From Candidatus Binatia bacterium (GTDB lineage Bacteria; Desulfobacterota; Binatia; Bin18), in NCBI GenBank assembly GCA_022820725.1, contig JAJEFA010000014.1, positions 1 to 64,000 on the forward strand: 64,000 nucleotides of DNA, in the 5' to 3' direction. The notes under the pieces are model-generated. The model worked only from the letters and a program-made list of their open reading frames with translations, ran no database searches and was not told the DNA's origin. The translations under genes were made by a program, and so were the position numbers. Shown piece by piece: positions 51,908 to 60,313 of the stretch (within the stretch, counting starts at the first letter, position 1; every line of letters begins with the position of its first letter).

Positions 51908-52924
51908 ATGAAACTCGACAGCTTACTGACCGCTCACTCGCTCGACGAGGCGATTACGATTGCGCGCAATGCCGAGGATATGGGTTTTGACGGGGTGTGG
52001 AGTATGGAGAACCAGCACGACCCCTTTCTGTCACTCGCCGTCTCGGCGACCGCCACCACCAAGCTCACCCTTGGCACGGCGATTGCCCTGTCGTTTCCGC
52101 GCAGCCCGATGTCGCTGGCCTACACGGCCTGGGACCTGCAACGTGCCTCAAACGGGCGATTCGTTCTGGGCCTCGGCACCCAGGTGAAAGGCCATAATCA
52201 GCGACGGTATAGCGTGAAGTGGGAATCGCCGGGACCGAAGTTGCGCGAGATTGTTCTGGCGCTACGGGCGATCTGGGACTGCTGGCAAAACGGCACGCCG
52301 TTGGACTTTCGGGGCGAGTTTTATCAGCATACGTTGATGACCCCGGCCTTTTCGCCAGGGCAAATCGACCATCCGCAGATTCCCATCTATATCGCCGGGG
52401 TGAACCCGTATATCTGCCGTTTGGCGGGTGAGCTGTGCGACGGCTTTCACGCCCACCCGTTTCACTCCACAAAATTTCTACGTGAACGGGTGATCCCCCA
52501 GATCGAAGAGGGAGCGCGGAAATCCGGTCGCAGCAGAAAAGACATTGTGGTCTCAAGCTCGTCTTTTGTGATTATGGGTGACACGCAGAAAGAAATGGAC
52601 GCCATGCGCGAAAAGGTGCGCATGCAGATCGCGTTCTACGCCTCGACCCGAACGTATAAACCCGTGCTGGACGTCCACGGCTGGGGCGACGTTTGTCTCC
52701 GCCTGAACGCCAAAGCGGCCAAGGGTGAGTGGCAGGCCATGGCCAACGACGTGACCGACGAAATGCTGGATGAGTACGCAGTGACCGGCTCCCCGGATGA
52801 AGTCCCGGCCATGCTCAAGGCAAAATACGACGGCTTGCTCGACCGGGTGGCCTTCTATCATCCCGACCGTCCGGGTGTGAACGATGCCCGCTGGCGCTCG
52901 ATAGTTCAGGCGTTTTCTGTATAA
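51908..52924 (+). CDS. LLM-class flavin-dependent oxidoreductase (TIGR03617-like group)
   Basis: A 338-residue luciferase-like protein. MKLDSLLTAHSLDEAITIAR, GFDGVWSMENQHDPFLSLAV, GRFVLGLGTQVKGHNQRRYS and HPQIPIYIAGVNPYICRLAG are characteristic of a subgroup of F420-dependent proteins. ATG 51908 follows GGAGAAGGATACAT. It lies 27 bp before a zinc-type dehydrogenase gene, so the two are likely co-transcribed and may act on the same substrate. Confidence 0.88.
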   Translation: MKLDSLLTAHSLDEAITIARNAEDMGFDGVWSMENQHDPFLSLAVSATATTKLTLGTAIALSFPRSPMSLAYTAWDLQRASNGRFVLGLGTQVKGHNQRRYSVKWESPGPKLREIVLALRAIWDCWQNGTPLDFRGEFYQHTLMTPAFSPGQIDHPQIPIYIAGVNPYICRLAGELCDGFHAHPFHSTKFLRERVIPQIEEGARKSGRSRKDIVVSSSSFVIMGDTQKEMDAMREKVRMQIAFYASTRTYKPVLDVHGWGDVCLRLNAKAAKGEWQAMANDVTDEMLDEYAVTGSPDEVPAMLKAKYDGLLDRVAFYHPDRPGVNDARWRSIVQAFSV

Positions 52925-52951
52925 AAAGCGAATCCAAAAGGAGTTACCGAC

Positions 52952-53962
52952 ATGCGTGCGTGGCAGATCAATCAAGAATTCGGCATTGAGCATTTAACCC
53001 TTGCGGACCGGCCAGACCCGCAGCCCGGTCACGGTCAGATTGCTATTCGCGTCAAAGCCACGTCACTCAATTATCGTGACCTCATGACCGTCAAATACGG
53101 CGGGATGCGTGGTCTCAAGCTGCCGTTGATTCCCCTGTCCGATGGTGCGGGCGAGGTGGTTGCCACTGGCGAGGGCGTAACACGGGTCAAACCGGGTGAT
53201 CGGGTCGCCGGTATTTTCTTTCAGAACTGGCTGGCCGGTGGGCCGGATGCGTCACATGGGGCCTCAGCGCTCGGCGGTGCCGTGGACGGCATGTGGGCCG
53301 AACTGGTCGTGTTACACGAAGACGGGGTGGTGACGATCCCCGATTATATGACGTATGAAGACGCGGCCACCCTGCCCTGCGCCGCGGTCACCGCCTGGCA
53401 GAGTATGGTCACGCTGGGCAATATGAAAGCCGGTGACACGATATTGATTCTGGGAACCGGGGGCGTCTCGATCTTTGCCCTTCAGTTTGCCAAAGCCGCC
53501 GGGGTGCGTACGATTATTACATCGAGCAGCGACGAAAAGCTGGGACGCGCCACCCAGCTCGGCGCGTCCGAAGTCATAAATTACAAGACCACACCCGAGT
53601 GGGGTAAAAAGGTGTTGGAACTCACCGATGGGGTGGGGGTTGATCAGGTGGTCGAAGTGGCCGGAGCCGGGACGCTGGTACAATCGATGGAGGCCACGCG
53701 GGTCGGCGGCTTTGTTGGTTTGATCGGGATTCTGGCCGGCACAGACGGTGAGGTAAATCCCATTCCGGTGCTGATGAAGAGCCTTCGACTCCAGGGTGTC
53801 TATGTTGGCTCACGCGAGATGTTTGAAGAGATGAATACGGCCATGGCTGTAAATCAGATCAAGCCGGTGATTGATCGGGTGTATCCGTTTGAGGAAGCCC
53901 AAGAAGCTCTGAAACTCATGGAAAGCGCCACGCATTTTGGCAAGATCGTCATTACGGGCTAA
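52952..53962 (+). CDS. NAD(P)-dependent alcohol dehydrogenase (MDR, zinc-independent)
   Basis: A 336-residue medium-chain dehydrogenase. The GroES-like domain has SLNYRDLMTVKYGG and PLIPLSDGAGEVVATGEGVT. The nucleotide motif is ILGTGGVSIFALQFAKAAGV. The Cys-rich structural zinc loop is missing and the catalytic zinc ligands are not seen, suggesting an oxidoreductase of the quinone/alkene type. Strong ribosome site AAAGGAG. It overlaps the convergent tag gene by 11 bp. Confidence 0.9.
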   Translation: MRAWQINQEFGIEHLTLADRPDPQPGHGQIAIRVKATSLNYRDLMTVKYGGMRGLKLPLIPLSDGAGEVVATGEGVTRVKPGDRVAGIFFQNWLAGGPDASHGASALGGAVDGMWAELVVLHEDGVVTIPDYMTYEDAATLPCAAVTAWQSMVTLGNMKAGDTILILGTGGVSIFALQFAKAAGVRTIITSSSDEKLGRATQLGASEVINYKTTPEWGKKVLELTDGVGVDQVVEVAGAGTLVQSMEATRVGGFVGLIGILAGTDGEVNPIPVLMKSLRLQGVYVGSREMFEEMNTAMAVNQIKPVIDRVYPFEEAQEALKLMESATHFGKIVITG

Positions 53963-54530
53963 GGGATTCCACTTCAGCGTACCGAAAACAGTCGGTGGTG
54001 TGGTCGTTGACCATGCCGGTGGCCTGCATGAAGGCATAACAGATTGTTGACCCCACAAAAGAGAAGCCGCGCTTCTTGAGGTCCTTGCTCATCGCGTCCG
54101 ACTGCGCGGTGCGCGCCGGAACCTCTTGCAGGGTGCGCCACGTGTTCTGGCGCGGCCGCCCACCGACAAACTGCCAGATATAGGCATCGAAACTGCCCGC
54201 CTCTTCCTGGACAGCGAGAAAGGCGTTCGCATTCTTTATGGCGGACGCGACCTTCAGCCGGTTTCGCACGATACCGGGGTCGGCCAGCAACCGTTCAACT
54301 TTACGTGGCGTGTAGCGGGCGACACGAACGGGGTCGAAGTGGTCAAAGACGGTCCGATAGTGGGGACGCTTTTTGAGAATAGTGTCCCAACTCAGGCCGG
54401 CCTGGGCTCCTTCGAGGATGAGAAACTCGAACAGCATTCGGTCATCATGCACCGGCACGCCCCATGCCTCGTCATGGTACTGAATCGCCAGCGTGTTTTT
54501 GGCCCACGCGCAACGGGTGAGCGGTTTCAT
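53952..54530 (-). CDS. tag: DNA-3-methyladenine glycosylase I
   Basis: A 192-residue base-excision repair enzyme. Zinc-site residues are at both ends: CAWAKNTLAIQYHDEAWGVP (Cys, His) and NDHTTDCFRY (His, Cys). The helix-hairpin region has LEGAQAGLSWDTILKKR. It removes 3-methyladenine from alkylated DNA. Length matches E. coli Tag. It stands apart from neighbouring catabolic genes. Confidence 0.93.
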   Translation of the reverse strand: MKPLTRCAWAKNTLAIQYHDEAWGVPVHDDRMLFEFLILEGAQAGLSWDTILKKRPHYRTVFDHFDPVRVARYTPRKVERLLADPGIVRNRLKVASAIKNANAFLAVQEEAGSFDAYIWQFVGGRPRQNTWRTLQEVPARTAQSDAMSKDLKKRGFSFVGSTICYAFMQATGMVNDHTTDCFRYAEVESLSP

Positions 54531-54674
54531 ATCACTCCTCTATTGATCTTTCGGCCAAGTAGAGAAAGAAACCGTATCAAACCCTACTGTATGAGCTTCT
54601 TGAGGAAGCCGTTGAGCATGCCGCTTAATACAAGACAAACATAGGCTCGCCGGTACCCCTCTGCAATATTTTCC

Positions 54675-57050
54675 TTACGGCAACGGCCCATCCTGGAGAA
54701 AGCCGCGAATGACATTGGCGGTCAGACGCGACACATTATTGTCGTAGTTGTTGTAGGAGAGACTGCCGCACCAGGCCATGGAACTGGCCGAGAACACCGC
54801 CCCGTCATTCGGCGTCTTGAAGTAGACAATGTCTGCCCGGATATAGGGATTCTGATCGCCGGTGCCACCGGCCGCAAAATAGCCGCGCGCATTGAACGTC
54901 GACTCCTCTGAGACCGTCACGAAAATATCGTTATGGCCCTCGGAATGGGCGAGTAGAAAGGCGTTGTGGGGCGTGCCGAGTTCCAGGTCGTAGCGGTCAA
55001 GCTCCAGCCCGGCGGCTCCACCCCCGACCAGACCGAAATTTCCAATCGGCTCGTCTTCGCCGATGCCCTCAAACATCCAGGCACATTCCGACCGGAAGCT
55101 GTCCGGGGCTCGGCGGTAATAGCTTGAGGCCGTCAGACCGAACGAGGTGAAACTCACGCCGGTCAGCTTACTCATGTTCCGGCCTCGCACCCGCCACAGG
55201 CCACCGTGTTTTCCGTCAAAGGCGTTGCAATACTCCCCTGGGCTGATGGTCCAGGCCCGCGTGCCGTTGTCACCTTTGCGCACCTCGATGAGGGCGGGAT
55301 TGTCGGGGTGAAATACCGTACACCAGTAAAAACCGTTGGCGGCGAGGTAGAGCCAGCGACCGCCTTGCTGTTGGTAGGCTTCGTAGGCGTCCAGCATTTC
55401 TTCCGAGCAATACTCGGGATGGTGACAGGTCAGCACGACACGGTACTGCTTGAGCAGTTCGACCCCTTCATGTTGCAGGTCTTCATCCGTGTGCACATCA
55501 AAGTCAAACGCCATGGCTTCAAGCCAGTCGGTCAGGTGCAGGTCGGCGTTCAGTTGCCAGACCGAAGGCGACAGCACGTGCGTGTATTTAGGCCGCATAT
55601 TGAGAATGGGCCGCAGCCGCGAGGAGATATGCACCCCCCAGCCGTCGCTATGGACGGTGTAGGTGCCGTAGCCGTAGCCATCTTTTTCCTGGAGCAAGAG
55701 GTCCCCTGGTTGCATCAGTGGTACGCGGCCGGTCAGGAGTTGGGCGACCTGTGAGTCCGCGCTGAGATTTTCGTTGGCATAGGCCATATAGCTGGCCGTG
55801 GGAATGATCACCGCGATTTTGGCGGTGGGTCTGCCCGCCGAGGGACGAACAAAGAAGGGGATGTAGTCTTCACTACCGGGCGTATCCTGCCCGCCCAGGC
55901 GCAGGCGGGCGGCGTACACTCCGCTTTTCAGGTCTTCGGGAACGGTCAGGGAAAAATCAACCTTCCAGCGTGCGTCGTCTACGGCGTCATCATGAAAGTG
56001 AACTGCCCCGTACTCCTGGGGCGCAGCCGTAAAACTCATATGATCCGCAGTCCATCTGTGACCGGGCATACCACGCGACGGCATGTTGATGCAGTGACCG
56101 TGCAGGCGGTGTAGGGAGTCGTCCAGCACCTGGGTTGAAGCTGCGTTCGGAACGATATTGGCCGCAAAATCCCAGGCCGCAACCAGCGCCGGCCGCAGCT
56201 CGGTCGGGAGGGGTCGGGGACCTTGCAGGACGCGTTCGATTTCCGCCCGGTTGAGCACGCGATTGGCGATAGCCGGGCGTTCTATCCGTCCGTTGAACTT
56301 GGCTTCGTGTTCTGGAATCTCTATGGGCGAGTGTACGTGACTGAAATGCCCGCCACAGATGTGTCGCCCTGAATGTGCCTGGGTGGTTACCGCGGCAATC
56401 AGTACCGGGCAGTCATTCGGGGTGGGAGCCTGGGGAGAGCCGGACCGCTCGACTGCGGCGCGGGTTTCTTCGATGGGATGGATGAAACGCATCCCGTGCC
56501 CCGTGTTGGTGCTGGTCACGATCGGTTCCTGCACCAGGGTCATATGACCGCTGGCCGCGTCAAAGCTGGCCGCCACCAGATACCACACCTTACGGAACAG
56601 CGGTTTGCCCGAGGACAACTGTTCGACCACGCCTTCTCCTCGGCCTATCCGCACGGCCAGCTCGCCCTGCTCGTCAATAAACAGGCCATAGCCCGTCTCC
56701 TCCGGCCCGGACCATTTTGTGATAATGCCCTGCACGCCTTTGGTTGGTGTCGTGGGGAAGACAAGGGCCATCAGGGTGAAACTGCTGATGTCGAACCGCG
56801 CGTCGTACGGCACACAAATATACGAACCGGCATGGACGGCTTGATGACGCCCCGGATACTCCCCACTCACCGCGGTTGCAATTTCTTCTTCCTTATAGCC
56901 GGGACCGTCAGGATTGGTATCGCCATGGATGAGCCGGACGATATCGGCCCGGTAGGACTCCTTGCGTTCGGAGTGCACATAAAATTGAATGGTTTGTCCG
57001 GGCTGGACGGAAATACGATCACTATAGCCGGTAATCCCCAGTGTCGTCAT
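54675..57050 (-). CDS. dmfA2: N,N-dimethylformamidase large-subunit-like protein
   Basis: A 791-residue protein. Residues 60-280 form a LamG-like domain (AGSYICVPYDARFDISSFTL, AIANRVLNRAEIERVLQGPR). The rest matches the catalytic part of DMFase, the iron enzyme that hydrolyses dimethylformamide to dimethylamine and formate. The Paracoccus enzyme (762 residues) uses two Tyr and one Glu (Y399/Y440/E521). Tyr424, Tyr464 and Glu546 here have similar spacing (40 and 82) and are candidate ligands; that assignment is inferred. SD AAAGGAGA lies just before ATG 57050, next to an inverted repeat. The small subunit gene is directly upstream. Substrate may be another formamide. Confidence 0.82.
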   Translation of the reverse strand: MTTLGITGYSDRISVQPGQTIQFYVHSERKESYRADIVRLIHGDTNPDGPGYKEEEIATAVSGEYPGRHQAVHAGSYICVPYDARFDISSFTLMALVFPTTPTKGVQGIITKWSGPEETGYGLFIDEQGELAVRIGRGEGVVEQLSSGKPLFRKVWYLVAASFDAASGHMTLVQEPIVTSTNTGHGMRFIHPIEETRAAVERSGSPQAPTPNDCPVLIAAVTTQAHSGRHICGGHFSHVHSPIEIPEHEAKFNGRIERPAIANRVLNRAEIERVLQGPRPLPTELRPALVAAWDFAANIVPNAASTQVLDDSLHRLHGHCINMPSRGMPGHRWTADHMSFTAAPQEYGAVHFHDDAVDDARWKVDFSLTVPEDLKSGVYAARLRLGGQDTPGSEDYIPFFVRPSAGRPTAKIAVIIPTASYMAYANENLSADSQVAQLLTGRVPLMQPGDLLLQEKDGYGYGTYTVHSDGWGVHISSRLRPILNMRPKYTHVLSPSVWQLNADLHLTDWLEAMAFDFDVHTDEDLQHEGVELLKQYRVVLTCHHPEYCSEEMLDAYEAYQQQGGRWLYLAANGFYWCTVFHPDNPALIEVRKGDNGTRAWTISPGEYCNAFDGKHGGLWRVRGRNMSKLTGVSFTSFGLTASSYYRRAPDSFRSECAWMFEGIGEDEPIGNFGLVGGGAAGLELDRYDLELGTPHNAFLLAHSEGHNDIFVTVSEESTFNARGYFAAGGTGDQNPYIRADIVYFKTPNDGAVFSASSMAWCGSLSYNNYDNNVSRLTANVIRGFLQDGPLP

Positions 57051-57062
57051 ACGTCTCTCCTT

Positions 57063-57118
57063 TAAGGAGTAAACATACCCTCCATATCATATCCAGATGT
57101 TGGTACGTTTACTCCTTC
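57063..57118. repeat. dispersed inverted repeat, copy e (between the two dmf genes)
   Basis: Arms TAAGGAGTAAACATACC (57063-57079) and GGTACGTTTACTCCTTC (57102-57118) pair at 15 of 17 positions around a 22-nt loop. On the minus-strand mRNA the hairpin lies after the small-subunit stop and abuts the Shine-Dalgarno of the large-subunit gene (57056-57063). Confidence 0.85.
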
Positions 57119-57129
57119 CAAACCACGGC

Positions 57130-57552
57130 TTAGTCTGTAATCCCATAGGCGTCGAGTAAGGCGTTGAGGCGTTTGAGGAAAATTGCATGCTCAGCGTCTT
57201 CCCGAGTAGGATAGGCTTCGTCCGTTATTTCAACCGCCTTGCCCCGGACACCGGGCAAAACACCAATACGATATTCCTCCCAGGGGCGTGTTTCGATGAT
57301 GACATGTTTGTCCTGCTGGGGAACGACGCGCAGACGATCCAGCAAACGGGCCAGCTCCGGACTGTCCATGGGGGCGGGCTTGCCGGGCTGAGCGGCCTCA
57401 TACAGCGGACGGACACGGTGCTCGGCAATCAGCGCGGCGCGGCGCTCGGGGTCGGCGAGCACCGGCAGGAGGTACATCCGGGTGTTATAGGCATCGACCG
57501 CCCGGTAGGAGTAATCGTCTTGCAGGGCTGTTTTTTCCGGCTTGTTTTCCAT
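57130..57552 (-). CDS. dmfA1: N,N-dimethylformamidase small-subunit-like protein
   Basis: A 140-residue protein. The C-terminal half (RPWEEYRIGVLPGVRGKAVE, YPTREDAEHAIFLKRLNALL) resembles the small subunit of DMFase (about 130 residues), which is needed for activity with the large subunit. The order small then large, 79 bp apart, is as in known dmfA1A2. I chose ATG 57552, preceded by GGAGGG 6 nt upstream. Confidence 0.75.
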   Translation of the reverse strand: MENKPEKTALQDDYSYRAVDAYNTRMYLLPVLADPERRAALIAEHRVRPLYEAAQPGKPAPMDSPELARLLDRLRVVPQQDKHVIIETRPWEEYRIGVLPGVRGKAVEITDEAYPTREDAEHAIFLKRLNALLDAYGITD

Positions 57553-57631
57553 ATGGCCCTCCCTTTTGTCCCACAACAGATCGCAAGCAGGTCCCCAGCC
57601 TAGCTGGCTCCATTACGAAAGCCAAGATTTT

Positions 57632-57660
57632 TTGACAGGCACTTATGCCAATTTTACACT
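57632..57660 (+). promoter_or_regulatory. sigma70-like promoter on plus strand, no obvious target
   Basis: TTGACA (57632-57637), 17-nt spacer and TACACT (57655-57660). The -35 is perfect and the -10 matches four of six. It points into a 140-bp gap and then into the 3' end of an opposite gene. It may drive an antisense or small RNA, or be chance. Confidence 0.35.
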
Positions 57661-57748
57661 ATGGGCCGGGGGCAGTAGGGCCGACTCTGCCGAGGGGCTT
57701 GCCTAGAGCGTTTCACGTTCAGCTCTCGCCGTGCAGGGGGCTCCTGTC

Positions 57749-57769
57749 ATGCCGGACGTGATCCGGCAT
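57749..57769. repeat. REP-like hairpin (ATGCCGGA/TCCGGCAT)
   Basis: Perfect 8-bp arms with a 5-nt loop within GTCATGCCGGACGTGATCC, a form of intergenic REP-like sequence seen in many Proteobacteria-related genomes. It lies between dmfA1 and the alpha/beta hydrolase gene. Confidence 0.6.
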
Positions 57770-57801
57770 CCAGCGAGCGGCTACACAGAATCCAATTTGC
57801 T

Positions 57802-58680
57802 TTAGGCGGCCGGCGCCGTTGTCTTGATATCGGCCAGGAACTCGATGACCGCCTGGCTGAAGATATCGTTCTTATCCCCGGCAACCATATGGCCGGCATC
57901 GGACACATCGACGTATTTGGCATGCGGCACGGCATCGAGAAATTCCTGGGTTGTTTCGTCGCTGATCACGTCGCTGAGTTTTCCCCGGACCAGCAGGGTC
58001 GGCACCCGGCGCAGCCCGCGGGCCGCAGCCATGAGCCGTTCGGGGTCGCGCCGAAAGCGGGCTGGGTTCATGAGGTCCGGGTCCCAGTGCCAGCGGTAAC
58101 GGCCGTCCTCTCCCTTGCGCAGATTTTTGGCCAGACCGCTCACATCCTTTGGACGGGGACGGTGAGGAATATAGGCGGCGATGGTATCGGCGACTTCTTC
58201 CAGGCTCTCAAAGCCGTCGGGCCGGGCGGTCATAAAGGCTCGAATGCGGTCTACGCCTTTCTGTTCCACCCGCGGCGTGACATCGACCAGCACCACCCCG
58301 GCGCTCACCGGCCGCGGCGCTTCCCCTTCGGTCAGCATTGAGGTAATGCCGCCGAGGGAGGCCCCGACCAGAACCGGCCGTTGATCGAAATGACCCAGCA
58401 CGACGTGGAGGTCCGCGGAAAACTTCTCGATATTGTAATTGCCGTCCGGAGCCCAGCCACTCTCACCATGTCCGCGCAGGTCCAGAGACACCGCATACCA
58501 GCCGTGCTTGGCCAGTGTCCGGGCCGTATTTCCCCAGGCAAAGCGCGTTTGGCCGCCGCCGTGCAGGAGCAAGACGGGTGGATTGTCGGTGTCCCCCCAG
58601 GCATCACCGACAATGGTGAGTTCTTCTTCGACACGGTAGGTCACGCGTTGGGCTGAAATGTCTGTTTGTTGTTCGGGCAT
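57802..58680 (-). CDS. alpha/beta-hydrolase fold protein
   Basis: A 292-residue hydrolase. The oxyanion loop is LLLHGGGQTRFAWGNT, the nucleophile elbow GASLGG (Ser108), and the C-terminal His is in SDAGHMVAGDKND. VSLDLRGHGESGWAPDGNYN is the usual strand-5 region. It may act on an ester, enol-lactone or amide. It is transcribed towards the dmf genes, but 249 bp away. Confidence 0.9.
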   Translation of the reverse strand: MPEQQTDISAQRVTYRVEEELTIVGDAWGDTDNPPVLLLHGGGQTRFAWGNTARTLAKHGWYAVSLDLRGHGESGWAPDGNYNIEKFSADLHVVLGHFDQRPVLVGASLGGITSMLTEGEAPRPVSAGVVLVDVTPRVEQKGVDRIRAFMTARPDGFESLEEVADTIAAYIPHRPRPKDVSGLAKNLRKGEDGRYRWHWDPDLMNPARFRRDPERLMAAARGLRRVPTLLVRGKLSDVISDETTQEFLDAVPHAKYVDVSDAGHMVAGDKNDIFSQAVIEFLADIKTTAPAA

Positions 58681-58870
58681 GTATGTACTCCTGAATGTGT
58701 TCCAGTCGAGGGACGAGCTATAAAATCGAGGGGAACCCTACCATTCAGCCCGAACAGTGACAAGGTAGGATTATCAGAGAGGGATACAGTCGCATCAAAG
58801 TTTTCTTGTCCTATAGGAGCTTGCCTCTTGTCTGGAAGATTCGTACACAGAGAGGGCAAAGGAGGATGCC

Positions 58871-60286
58871 ATGGCAAAGGACGATATCTGCTGGCTGTCC
58901 GCAACCGAACTGGCAGAAGCGATTCGGCGTAAAAAGCTCTCCCCGGTCGAGGTCACGCGAGCGATACTCGATCGGATTGACCAACTCAACCCGCAGTTCA
59001 ACGCCTTTGTCACCTTGACGGACAAAGCCGCGCTGCGCGACGCGCGCAAAGCTGAGAAGATGCTCATGCAGCGCTCGGCTTCACTTGGCCCACTCCACGG
59101 CGTTCCGTTCTCAACCAAGGATCTGGTGATAACCAAAGGGGTTCGCACAACGTTTGGAACGCCGCTGTTCGCCGACAATATCCCGACCGAAGATGCCCCC
59201 ATGGTGGCGCGCATGAAGGCGGCGGGGGCCATTCAACTCGGCAAAACAAATACACCAACATTTGGCTGGCTGGGGGTGACTCACAATCTCTTGTTCGGAC
59301 CAACCCGGAATCCGTGGAATGTCGCCTTGACACCGGGAGGCTCAAGCGGTGGAGCCGGAGCGGCGATTGCGGCCGGCCTGGGGCCTCTGGCCATAGGAAC
59401 GGATGGAGGTGGCTCGATTCGGATTCCTTCGTCGTTCAGCGGGGTGTATGGGATCAAGCCGTCTTTTGGCCGGATTCCCGTGTATCCACCGAGCGGAGCC
59501 TGGAGTTTGTCGCATGTCGGGCCGATGACGCGGACGGTAGCCGATGCCGCGCTCATGCTGAACGTCACAGCCGGACCGGACGGACACGATCAATACTCTT
59601 TGCCGGTGGACACGACCGATTACGTCAAAGCCCTCAAGGGCTCGCTGAAAGGCTGGCGGATAGCATGGTGTGATGATCTTGGCTCTACCAAGGCGCTCGA
59701 CCCGGAGGTCAAAGCCCTATGCGCCAAAGCGGCCCGACGGTTCAGGGATTTGGGGTGCCGGGTCGAAAGCGTTAAACCCAAATGGCCAAACCCGCAACCG
59801 GCCTGGGAGGGGCTGTTTTGTGGCGGGATTGCCGCGCGATTGGGGCCGGCCCTCAAGACGCGCCGGTCGGATATTGATCCCAATCTGGTGAAGCTGATTG
59901 AGAAAACGCACAAATGGAAAGCCAACCACTATATTGACTCGTGGTTCGCGCGCTTGGACTGGAATACCGGAGTCCAGAAATTTTTTGAGAAATACACCCT
60001 GCTGCTCACCCCGACCCTGCCCTGCCCGCCGTTTGCGGTCGGGCTCGATAACGCCAAATCGATAAACGGCACCCGGCTCGCCCCGTACGAGTGGCTCACC
60101 TTTACGTTTCCCTTCAACCTGACCGGCAATCCCGCGGCGTCCATTCCGTGTGGGTTTACCAAAGATGGGTTACCAGTCGGACTCCAAATTGTGGGACGAC
60201 GGTTTGACGACGCGGGCGTGTTACGAGCCTCTGCGGCGTTCGAGAAGCTATGCCCCTGGCAGGCGACCAAACCGTCAGTCGGGTAG
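58871..60286 (+). CDS. amidase (amidase signature family)
   Basis: A 471-residue Ser-cisSer-Lys hydrolase. Catalytic residues are Lys83 (FSTKDLV), Ser158 (PGGSSGGAG) and Ser182 (GTDGGGSIRIPSSFSG); the 24-residue spacing between the serines fits the family. It hydrolyses an amide to an acid and ammonia or amine. The SD AGAGGGCAAAGGAGG is strong. It is divergent from the hydrolase gene; with the DMFase-like enzyme nearby it may process amide substrates. Confidence 0.93.
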   Translation: MAKDDICWLSATELAEAIRRKKLSPVEVTRAILDRIDQLNPQFNAFVTLTDKAALRDARKAEKMLMQRSASLGPLHGVPFSTKDLVITKGVRTTFGTPLFADNIPTEDAPMVARMKAAGAIQLGKTNTPTFGWLGVTHNLLFGPTRNPWNVALTPGGSSGGAGAAIAAGLGPLAIGTDGGGSIRIPSSFSGVYGIKPSFGRIPVYPPSGAWSLSHVGPMTRTVADAALMLNVTAGPDGHDQYSLPVDTTDYVKALKGSLKGWRIAWCDDLGSTKALDPEVKALCAKAARRFRDLGCRVESVKPKWPNPQPAWEGLFCGGIAARLGPALKTRRSDIDPNLVKLIEKTHKWKANHYIDSWFARLDWNTGVQKFFEKYTLLLTPTLPCPPFAVGLDNAKSINGTRLAPYEWLTFTFPFNLTGNPAASIPCGFTKDGLPVGLQIVGRRFDDAGVLRASAAFEKLCPWQATKPSVG

Positions 60287-60313
60287 GAGTTGCCGGCCGA
60301 AGATGATCCCCAC

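Noticed and set aside
4779-57118. A CRISPR array formed by the repeated hairpins
   Set aside because: Copies are scattered over 52 kb, are not regularly spaced, and no cas genes are present.
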